Origin: JBBTQJ01 sp038065755
GTDB taxonomy: Bacteria > Patescibacteriota > Minisyncoccia > Minisyncoccales > Staskawiczbacteraceae
NCBI GenBank assembly: GCA_038065755.1
Contig: JBBTQJ010000026.1
Location: forward strand, 1-12,900
DNA length: 12,900 nucleotides
Reading direction: 5' to 3'
Positions 1 to 5,086 of this stretch are shown in pieces. The position numbers were made by a program, and so were the translations under genes. A model generated the notes under the pieces. It made no database searches, was not told where the DNA came from, and saw only the letters and a program-made list of their open reading frames with translations. The stretch's first letter is position 1. Each line of letters starts with the position of its first letter.

Positions 1-193
1 CCAAACCAATTGGCAGAAATACGGTCAAAATCCCAAGGAAAAATATAAAGGTCATCAAAAAAACTTTATACTTTTCCCTGAAAATTGAGGCAAAATACGA
101 CGGCAAAAGAACAGTAATACAGCACGGAGCAAACAATGCCGCCACCCCGGCAATAAACGTTGCTATTATTGATGCTCCTAATAATAACTCCAT
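1..193 (-). CDS. CcdA/DsbD-like transmembrane protein (N-terminal part; runs off window)
   Basis: The first 64 residues are readable from an ATG at 193; the rest lies beyond position 1. The peptide starts MELLLGASIIATFIAGVAAL and then has FAPCCITVLLPSYF, matching the first helix of the CcdA/DsbD family, where a Pro-Cys pair followed by a further Pro is conserved. A second hydrophobic segment (FLMTFIFFLGILTVFLPIGL) follows. Known family members carry electrons through the membrane from thioredoxin to extracytoplasmic thiol partners. Two adjacent cysteines (residues 24-25) replace the usual single one. The start is two bases after the stop of the CsoR-like gene, so the two are almost certainly co-transcribed, suggesting a metal-responsive membrane thiol carrier. 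The only possible ribosome binding site is a weak AAGAAA. Family assignment is good; substrate is unknown. Confidence 0.75.
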   Translation of the reverse strand, partial: MELLLGASIIATFIAGVAALFAPCCITVLLPSYFASIFREKYKVFLMTFIFFLGILTVFLPIGL

Positions 194-195
194 AA

Positions 196-477
196 TTATT
201 TCTTTTTAGACAAACGATAAATAGAAATTATTTCATCTATAGCTTTGCTGGAATTTCCAGACCTCATTTGACTGACTGCGTGGGTGGATAAATGGTTTTT
301 TAAAATAAAATCCTCAAAACTTGATAAAGCCTGCTTTATTGCAAGATATTGGTTTATAACGTCAATGCAGTATTTACCGTCCTCAACCATCTTCTCCAAT
401 CCTTTTATTTGTCCGGCAACTATCCTTAAACGTCTTGTGGCTTTTTGTTTATGCAGATTTGTGTGTTCGTGTTCCAT
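196..477 (-). CDS. CsoR/RcnR/FrmR-family metal-sensing transcriptional repressor
   Basis: A 93-residue protein of the usual length for the DUF156 (CsoR/RcnR/FrmR) all-helical repressors. The pattern RRLRIVAGQIKGLEKMVEDG followed by YCIDV, and a second helix ending in NHLSTHAV, is typical. Copper CsoR proteins use Cys-His-Cys; here the equivalents by eye are C37, H62 and H66, so the last cysteine is a histidine. The N-terminus also has His at 3, 5 and 9. This Cys-His-His set plus N-terminal His is closer to nickel/cobalt RcnR than to copper CsoR, so the metal is uncertain. Known members leave DNA on binding metal or electrophiles. It is the first gene before the CcdA-like protein and has a palindromic operator inside its own promoter, implying autoregulation. 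The ATG at 477 has no Shine-Dalgarno sequence, as expected for a leaderless message. Confidence 0.88.
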   Translation of the reverse strand: MEHEHTNLHKQKATRRLRIVAGQIKGLEKMVEDGKYCIDVINQYLAIKQALSSFEDFILKNHLSTHAVSQMRSGNSSKAIDEIISIYRLSKKK

Positions 478-484
478 GTATTTC

Positions 485-514
485 AGTATACTCCATAGGG
501 GTATGCCCTGTCAA
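485..514 (-). promoter_or_regulatory. Sigma-70-type promoter of the csoR-like operon
   Basis: On the minus strand a perfect -35 TTGACA (509-514) is followed by an 18-bp spacer and a -10 TATACT (485-490). The start of transcription would fall at about 477-478, on the A of the ATG, so the mRNA would be leaderless. The palindromic operator lies in the spacer and overlaps the -10. Confidence 0.8.
488..504. promoter_or_regulatory. CsoR-type palindromic operator
   Basis: The plus strand reads ATACTCC-ATA-GGGGTAT, an inverted repeat of seven bases with one mismatch around ATA. Known CsoR-family operators have a G-tract/C-tract palindrome of this type (ATAC-C-rich to G-rich-GTAT). It lies between the -35 and -10, where a bound repressor would block RNA polymerase. 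Regulation by the adjacent repressor is inferred. Confidence 0.75.
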
Positions 515-545
515 TGGCGCGCGTCACCATAATTCTTAAATAATA

Positions 546-1205
546 TTAAAAAGTCATAGACCTTACTATTTCTGCTGTAAGTTTATTTAGTTTTAACAAA
601 ATTTTTACCCGTCTCGGACTGCCGTCTGAATTTCTAAATCCCTCTTGGAAAGAGCCACATTTTTTAAGAGTATTGCCGTTAATTTTAATAAATACAATTT
701 CTTCTAAATCAAACGACATTTTTCTTAATCTTGACCACGCCCCTCTTTCTATTCTTTGTTTTTCAAATTCTGATTTCCCGCCCTTTAATTTCTCGTGCCA
801 TTTTTGAAAACTCCTGTCCTCGTCATTGTAGGTAATTTTACCTAACGCTAAAATTACTCCCGTTGAGCCATATTCAGATATTGCTTTTTCTGTTGCCTCT
901 CTGTCATTTGCGGGAACATCGTGATTATCATTATTTATTGGGTGAGCTTTGAAATCCCAAGCGCATGACAAAAGCCCGTCAAAACTTGTTTTACCGTATC
1001 TTGGCTTTTGTAATTGCATCAAATTTTTTAAGCGTTTCTCACAGAGATATTGAAAATAAAATCCAATCCACTCCATTTGCTTCCATTGCTCGTAGTTATT
1101 ATTTTTCATTTCCATTATTGCAGTTTTGGCGTCCCAATGTTTAGGAATATCCCTTAATAATGGCTCTATATGTTTTACATCTTCTAACAAATTACCCTTT
1201 GTCAT
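546..1205 (-). CDS. Putative type II restriction endonuclease (PD-(D/E)XK-like)
   Basis: A 219-residue protein not recognised as a named enzyme. It is called a restriction endonuclease for two reasons. Its ATG overlaps the stop of the adenine methyltransferase gene by four bases (ATGA), a typical coupled restriction-modification arrangement. Residues 75-88 also read FDGLLSCAWDFKAH: an acidic residue (D76), then D84-F-K86, which fits the metal-binding Asp and (D/E)-x-K of the PD-(D/E)XK nuclease fold, with E46 or E56 as a possible helix acid. A basic, tryptophan-containing stretch around residues 148-165 may contact DNA. It would cut DNA that its partner has not methylated. Recognition site is unknown. 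Function is inferred mainly from context. Confidence 0.6.
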   Translation of the reverse strand: MTKGNLLEDVKHIEPLLRDIPKHWDAKTAIMEMKNNNYEQWKQMEWIGFYFQYLCEKRLKNLMQLQKPRYGKTSFDGLLSCAWDFKAHPINNDNHDVPANDREATEKAISEYGSTGVILALGKITYNDEDRSFQKWHEKLKGGKSEFEKQRIERGAWSRLRKMSFDLEEIVFIKINGNTLKKCGSFQEGFRNSDGSPRRVKILLKLNKLTAEIVRSMTF

Positions 1206-2731
1206 ATTGTTTCAAAAATAGAATTTCTATGAACCCTTAGTAAATTTTCAGCGAACTGAGGAAACATAAGATTATTTATTTTTTTTATTAAGTCAAAATT
1301 ATGTTTTACATTGCCATTTAACTTTCCAGCATTCATTTTAAATACTTTATTTTCTGCTTCAGAAGCTTCGAGGGCTTTAACAACGCTTTCGTTTATGTTT
1401 ATTTTTTCTGGTATCGGCAAGCTTAATAAAGTTTTTTCTGAAATCGTCATTCCGCCGTCATTAACCCTCCACCACCAATACATATAACTACTATTTAAAA
1501 TTAAATAAGCTAAATTAAAATCCTCTTGATTATTAAAGTTAAGAGTTCTAAAAGAGGTTCTTTCAACTGGTTTTTTTAGCGCAGATATAAAATATCTTGG
1601 AGTTGAAGGTATTTGCAGAGAGTATCTTGTATCATCTGTTTGTGTAATGTCCTCTAGTTTTTTAGGCAAACTAACAACCTTTTTATACAATCCGACTAAC
1701 TCTTTTTCTACTTTTGGAAAGATTTCTTTTGAAAGCTCAATTTTAGCGGTGAATAAATCTAAATCATTAAAAAGTTTTTCTCTTTCGGTCGCTCTCCACC
1801 TTAATAGCGGCGTTATGTAATGATCTTTTTCTCCACTTTTTGTTTGTATTGCCACTATAATTCCCGCCCTCGTGCTATTAGCTTTGTTCGTATTTTTTGA
1901 ACCAAATTTAATGCCCTTAAAAACATTTGCAGGGACATTGTCAAAAAGATAAATAAATAATTTATTAAATTTATCTATTAGTAACTTTCTGAATTCCTCG
2001 TATGCAGGAGAATTAGTAAAGGACTGGGGGCTTATTGATATAAACCCATTTGTCGTTTTTATTATTTTTTCAATAAAATACGCATAGGTGTTTTGTGTTT
2101 TATAGGTGTCAAACTTTATATCTTTATTCGTAGAAACATAAGGCGGATTAAGTATTGCGTAATCATAGCTCGGTAAATTTTCCGCCTCTAAAAAGTCCGC
2201 CAATATGAATTTTTTTTCAAGACAAGCGAATAGATTATCTTTTTTGTCTTGAAATTCTAATGTAAGTAAGGTTTTTGCTATGAAAAGAGCCAATTCATCT
2301 TTATCAATAAAATATATGTTATTTAATAAAAAATCCTCCTTATTTTTTTGTCTTTTAATAAGCCAATACGATAGGTTTCCAACGCCGCAGCAAGGGTCTA
2401 CCCAAACTCCACTCGGAAACATATCAGACTTTTTACTCATTAACTGAGCGACATCATCGGGCGTAAAGTATTGCCCTTCCTCCGATCTCTTATCTCTATT
2501 ATTGTATGCCAAAGAATACTCATAAAGTATTGAAACCTCACCCATTGTTAATCCTTCCAATAAATCTGCGTCGATGTCTATTGCGGCACTAAAAAACGGG
2601 TCTTTTAGGATATAATTATACTTTGACCCGCTACTCTTTATTTTTTTAGCCAACACATTTACCCAAGCATTTTTAAGCCCGTGTTTTTCTAGAAGCGTGT
2701 TTATTGTTTTTATTTTTTCTTGGCTTATCAT
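1202..2731 (-). CDS. N6-adenine DNA methyltransferase, type II R-M (Eco57I/TaqI-like)
   Basis: A 509-residue class I SAM-dependent methyltransferase of the gamma order. In order it has YFTP (88-91), motif I DPCCGVGN (112-119) for SAM, a motif II acid in FIDKDELAL (about 141), a motif III ILADFLE (about 176), and the catalytic NPPY (195-198) that positions the target adenine. The remaining C-terminal part resembles the target-recognition region of Eco57I/TaqI-type enzymes. It should methylate adenine in the site cut by the adjoining nuclease. I chose the ATG at 2731. A longer frame from 2776 adds a hydrophobic run of 15 residues (MFLLLKMIFYN...) with no family resemblance, although its position just after the preceding gene's stop would permit coupling. 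A TATAAT box (2744-2749) would give a leader of about six bases. Confidence 0.87.
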   Translation of the reverse strand: MISQEKIKTINTLLEKHGLKNAWVNVLAKKIKSSGSKYNYILKDPFFSAAIDIDADLLEGLTMGEVSILYEYSLAYNNRDKRSEEGQYFTPDDVAQLMSKKSDMFPSGVWVDPCCGVGNLSYWLIKRQKNKEDFLLNNIYFIDKDELALFIAKTLLTLEFQDKKDNLFACLEKKFILADFLEAENLPSYDYAILNPPYVSTNKDIKFDTYKTQNTYAYFIEKIIKTTNGFISISPQSFTNSPAYEEFRKLLIDKFNKLFIYLFDNVPANVFKGIKFGSKNTNKANSTRAGIIVAIQTKSGEKDHYITPLLRWRATEREKLFNDLDLFTAKIELSKEIFPKVEKELVGLYKKVVSLPKKLEDITQTDDTRYSLQIPSTPRYFISALKKPVERTSFRTLNFNNQEDFNLAYLILNSSYMYWWWRVNDGGMTISEKTLLSLPIPEKININESVVKALEASEAENKVFKMNAGKLNGNVKHNFDLIKKINNLMFPQFAENLLRVHRNSIFETI

Positions 2732-2743
2732 TTTAATTATCTT

Positions 2744-2749
2744 ATTATA
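2744..2749 (-). promoter_or_regulatory. Candidate -10 box for the methyltransferase-nuclease pair
   Basis: A perfect TATAAT on the minus strand lies 12 bases before the chosen ATG. The best upstream -35 candidate is only TTGTTG with a short 15-bp spacer, so support is weak. If used, the message would be almost leaderless. Confidence 0.35.
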
Positions 2750-2779
2750 AAATATCATTTTTAACAACAAAAACAACGC

Positions 2780-3289
2780 TTAGACTCTTTGGTTGAGTTC
2801 TTTTTCTTCAAAATATATTGATATAGGAAACAATGCAATTATAAAAATAAAAGCCGCGGCAAGATAAGCTTTGCCGGAGGCCAAGAATGCTCCAAAAATA
2901 ATTAAAATTTCTCCGATATAAGCAGGGTGAGGAATAATTTTGAACAAACCCGAGTTAATCCGTTTCTGTTTTACAGACAACGGAACCAAAACAGCAAAGA
3001 CAAAAAAACGTTTAATGCCCAAAGCCAAAATACTCAAAGCCATAAACACAAGCCCTAAAATAATCAACGCAAACCCTGATAAAAATAAAAGGGCAGAGGG
3101 ATAAAAAAGAAATAACGGAAAAACTGCGTCAATTTTTATAAAGAACCAAAAAGCAAATAGCCAGAAAAACAGGCATAAAATATAAAACAAAACTGGCTTT
3201 CTTCTCCAAAATCCAAGCAATGCATGCAACCAGAGATGAAAGAGGGGAACTGGAACAAAAATAATGGAGACTATTAAAAAGATATCCAT
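2780..3289 (-). CDS. ICMT/PEMT-like integral membrane methyltransferase, C-terminally short
   Basis: A 169-residue, very hydrophobic protein with about five membrane segments. The C-terminal part has SGLFKIIPHPAYIGEILIIFGAF (113-135) and IYFEEKEL (158-165), the signature of the isoprenylcysteine/phospholipid methyltransferase family, in which His-Pro-x-Tyr and the paired glutamates help form the SAM pocket. Family members normally continue past EE..L for about 15-20 residues with an FG..Y..Y..-Arg tail; here the frame stops at ELNQRV. The missing tail coincides with the edge of the restriction-modification module, so the gene may have been clipped. Bacterial members near redox genes often have unknown substrates, and prenylcysteine is unlikely here. 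Its start is eight bases from the palindromic element. Family assignment is good; activity is uncertain. Confidence 0.75.
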   Translation of the reverse strand: MDIFLIVSIIFVPVPLFHLWLHALLGFWRRKPVLFYILCLFFWLFAFWFFIKIDAVFPLFLFYPSALLFLSGFALIILGLVFMALSILALGIKRFFVFAVLVPLSVKQKRINSGLFKIIPHPAYIGEILIIFGAFLASGKAYLAAAFIFIIALFPISIYFEEKELNQRV

Positions 3290-3296
3290 ATTATTT

Positions 3297-3455
3297 AAAC
3301 CTGTTGCGTAATAAGATTATAAGCGAAATGAAGCAATTTTGAGCGAAAATTTGTAAAAACGAGGAGGTTTATACAGAGTATAAGCCGACGAGTTTTTACA
3401 AATTTACAGCCAAAATTGCAAATTGCAGTATAAATCCTTATTACGCAACAGGTTT
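3297..3455. repeat. 159-bp palindromic element (MITE-like, 19-bp terminal inverted repeats)
   Basis: The ends are perfect inverted copies: AAACCTGTTGCGTAATAAG at 3297-3315 and its complement at 3437-3455. Inside, AAATTTGTAAAAAC (3347-3360) pairs perfectly with 3392-3405. A CAATTTTG/CAAAATTG pair lies between the outer and inner arms, and the tip is GGTTTATAC-AGA-GTATAAGCC (3366-3386). The whole element can fold into one long interrupted hairpin. It fills almost exactly the gap between the DsrE-like stop (3457) and the next ATG (3289). It encodes no protein. The form fits a non-autonomous transposon or a REP-like repeat. On the plus strand its end runs into TTTTTT. Confidence 0.85.
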
Positions 3456-3456
3456 T

Positions 3457-3783
3457 TTATCCGAATACTAAAACTTTGTCCGAACTCTCAACCATTTTTA
3501 ACAAATCATCCATTGTAGAAACCGGGCAAACGGCAATTCCTTTTTTGCCGCGAAGTTCTAAACAAGTCCCGCAGGCATAAATTAACCCATTCAAACTTTT
3601 GTATTCGGCAATTTTTTTGGAAATATCAAAATTTTCTGTGTCTAAAATGACATCAAGTTCAGCGCCCTCGTTCAGTAAAAAAATTGTCACTTCGTGCTTG
3701 GCTTTCAATGAGGTAATGCCGAAACGAAATGTGTTCCAGATATGTTCTGGCTTATTTGATTGTAAGATAATGCCGAGTTTCAT
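3457..3783 (-). CDS. DsrE/DsrF-like family protein
   Basis: A 108-residue protein with the small alpha/beta DsrE fold pattern: MKLGIILQSNKPEHIWNTFR at the start (strand, then helix), VTIFLLNEGAEL, GLIYACGTCLELRG (66-79), IAVCPVSTMDDLLKMVESSD, and a final strand KVLVFG. Known relatives (DsrE, TusD, and small stand-alone forms) carry persulfide sulfur on a cysteine or act as peripheral redox proteins. Candidate cysteines are C71, C74 (a C-G-T-C motif) and C86. It lies 30 bases after the HxlR-type regulator gene on the same strand and is probably in its operon, suggesting a thiol or sulfur stress role. The substrate is not determinable. Confidence 0.82.
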   Translation of the reverse strand: MKLGIILQSNKPEHIWNTFRFGITSLKAKHEVTIFLLNEGAELDVILDTENFDISKKIAEYKSLNGLIYACGTCLELRGKKGIAVCPVSTMDDLLKMVESSDKVLVFG

Positions 3784-3813
3784 ATTAAGATTAATTTTCG
3801 TGGTTTATGTTAA

Positions 3814-4134
3814 TTATTGCTTATGACTGCTTCCCCATTTGCTCATTTGGTCTAAAATAAAATGCAGGTCCTTGCCCCTTTTTGTAAGCGCATATTCTAC
3901 TTTTAAAGGCACTTGTGGAAAAACTTTCTTTTTTATTACCTTGTTCTCTTCTAACTCATTAAGTCGCGCGGACAAAGTGCGGGGGCTAATTCCGGATAAC
4001 GAAAGCAAAAGCTCGCCGAAGCGTTTTTTTCCGAACAATAAATCTCTAATTATTAAAACGGCCCATTTTTTGCCTATGGTGTTTAATGTTCTCTCAACGG
4101 GGCAGTTTATAGTTTTTTTGTTTATTCTCGACAT
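3814..4134 (-). CDS. HxlR-type winged-helix transcriptional regulator
   Basis: A 106-residue protein of normal HxlR length. The pattern CPVERTLNTIGKKWAVLIIRDL (11-32), KRFGELLLSLSGISPRTLSARLNELEENKVI and VEYALTKRG is the family signature: recognition helix followed by wing. The single cysteine C11 sits just before the first helix, as in YodB/QorR/HypR-type members, where that cysteine senses quinones, aldehydes or disulfide stress. It is divergent from the cupredoxin gene, and the region between them contains an inverted repeat overlapping both promoters, so it probably controls itself with the DsrE-like gene, and the cupredoxin. No ribosome binding site is visible before the ATG at 4134. Confidence 0.88.
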   Translation of the reverse strand: MSRINKKTINCPVERTLNTIGKKWAVLIIRDLLFGKKRFGELLLSLSGISPRTLSARLNELEENKVIKKKVFPQVPLKVEYALTKRGKDLHFILDQMSKWGSSHKQ

Positions 4135-4144
4135 TATCTTATAC

Positions 4145-4175
4145 TATACTTTTTGTAACTACTTTACAAGGTATA
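4145..4175. promoter_or_regulatory. Candidate HxlR operator between divergent genes
   Basis: A nested inverted repeat: TATAC (4145-4149) with GTATA (4171-4175), enclosing TTGTAA (4153-4158) with TTACAA (4164-4169), five bases apart. The outer arms are offset by two bases. It overlaps the -35 of the cupredoxin promoter and lies just upstream of the HxlR-type gene, where an autoregulator would bind. Binding is inferred. Confidence 0.5.
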
Positions 4176-4191
4176 GCGCATAAATTATAAT
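4163..4191 (+). promoter_or_regulatory. Promoter of the cupredoxin gene
   Basis: TTTACA (4163-4168), a 17-bp spacer and TATAAT (4186-4191) form a near-consensus sigma-70-type promoter pointing at the cupredoxin. Transcription would start near 4198, giving a leader of about 57 bases that is AT-rich and lacks a Shine-Dalgarno sequence. The -35 is part of the candidate HxlR operator. Confidence 0.7.
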
Positions 4192-4254
4192 TATTAAATC
4201 AAATGGTCGGCAAATCTGAAATAATACTAAATTTATAAATATAAAAATAAATAA

Positions 4255-4689
4255 ATGAATAAAAATTATATAATAGCAATAATCGCAATAGCTATGGTTG
4301 TTTTTGGCGCTATTTTTGCTATAAACAGTTCTAAAACAAACACAAATTATAACAATTCAGCCGAAAATTCGAATAGTCAAAATCAAAGCGAAGTAAAAGA
4401 GTTTAATATGACCTCCTTTTATGAAATGGCAGATGATAAGCCAAGGCCTCAATATTCCTTAAAGGAAATTATTGTAAATAAGGGCGATACTGTTAAGGTC
4501 ATTGTTACTGTAACAAAAGGCAATCACGATTTTAATATAGATGAATTCAATGTACACACTGAAACTCCTCTGAATCAGCCCGTAATAATTGAATTCAAAG
4601 CTGATAAATCGGGGGAATTCGTTTACTATTGCTCAAGACCCGACCACAGAGAAAACGGCCACTGGGGGACATTGAGGGTCATTGAATAA
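4255..4689 (+). CDS. Membrane-anchored cupredoxin (plastocyanin/azurin-like)
   Basis: A 144-residue protein with an N-terminal hydrophobic anchor (residues 5-23), an Asn/Ser-rich linker (25-45) and one cupredoxin domain. Type 1 copper ligands by position are H91 in KGNHDFNIDEF and C126 plus H131 in YYCSRPDHRENGHWG. Where many relatives have methionine as the fourth ligand, five residues after the second His, this protein has H136. It probably binds copper outside the cytoplasmic membrane, for electron transfer or copper buffering. It is the only clear plus-strand protein gene in the window. Expression is probably controlled by the divergent HxlR-type regulator. There is no obvious terminator in the 21 bases before the next gene. 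Confidence 0.85.
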   Translation: MNKNYIIAIIAIAMVVFGAIFAINSSKTNTNYNNSAENSNSQNQSEVKEFNMTSFYEMADDKPRPQYSLKEIIVNKGDTVKVIVTVTKGNHDFNIDEFNVHTETPLNQPVIIEFKADKSGEFVYYCSRPDHRENGHWGTLRVIE

Positions 4690-4710
4690 TCTATCGTCCA
4701 TGCTTTTTAA

Positions 4711-5085
4711 TTAATTTTCTATTTTGTTATAAAATGCTTGACTTCCTTTCGTAATAATCTTATATCTTATTCCTTGTTTTTTAAAAAATTCTTCGGCTGC
4801 TTCGCCTTTTAGTTTAGTAGATAACCACAAGAGTAACGGCAACCCTTTTGTTTCGTGAACTTCTTTATGCCCGTCTTTGTATTCAACCAAAAAGTCAGGT
4901 AAATAATTTCTTGTAAATCCAAAAATTTTATAAGGAATTTTTATTCCATGGGTTTTCGTCCACTTTACAACAGCTGAATCTCTTTCGAGCTCAACCATAT
5001 ATTCCCGTTCTAAAGTAGAATCATAATCCGCCTTACCTTCCGGATTTTTCTTTAAATTGGTTAATGTTCCCTTTTTACTAATCAT
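4711..5085 (-). CDS. Stand-alone TnsA-like PD-(D/E)XK nuclease of the second R-M-like module
   Basis: A 124-residue protein with the TnsA N-terminal-like nuclease pattern: STLEREYMVELERD (E26/E28 as the helix acid), RNYLPDFLVEY with P63-D64, and HETKG with E78-T-K80, giving the full E...PD...ExK set. Type III Res subunits carry an equivalent nuclease at the end of the helicase chain; here it is a separate gene straight after the helicase. I chose the ATG at 5085, one base after the helicase stop (TAA-T-ATG), which suits termination-reinitiation. A longer frame from a TTG at 5112 would overlap the helicase by 26 bases. It would cut DNA when recruited by the helicase. The fold call is good; the partnership is inferred from position. 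Confidence 0.75.
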   Translation of the reverse strand: MISKKGTLTNLKKNPEGKADYDSTLEREYMVELERDSAVVKWTKTHGIKIPYKIFGFTRNYLPDFLVEYKDGHKEVHETKGLPLLLWLSTKLKGEAAEEFFKKQGIRYKIITKGSQAFYNKIEN

Positions 5086-5086
5086 A

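Noticed and set aside
2732..2776. ATG at 2776 giving a hydrophobic leader on the type II methyltransferase
   Set aside because: The 15 added residues have no family counterpart and lie over a TATAAT box; kept only as a possible alternative.
4690..4710. Terminator between the convergent cupredoxin and nuclease genes
   Set aside because: Only an AT palindrome (TTAATTAA) without a GC-containing stem is visible.
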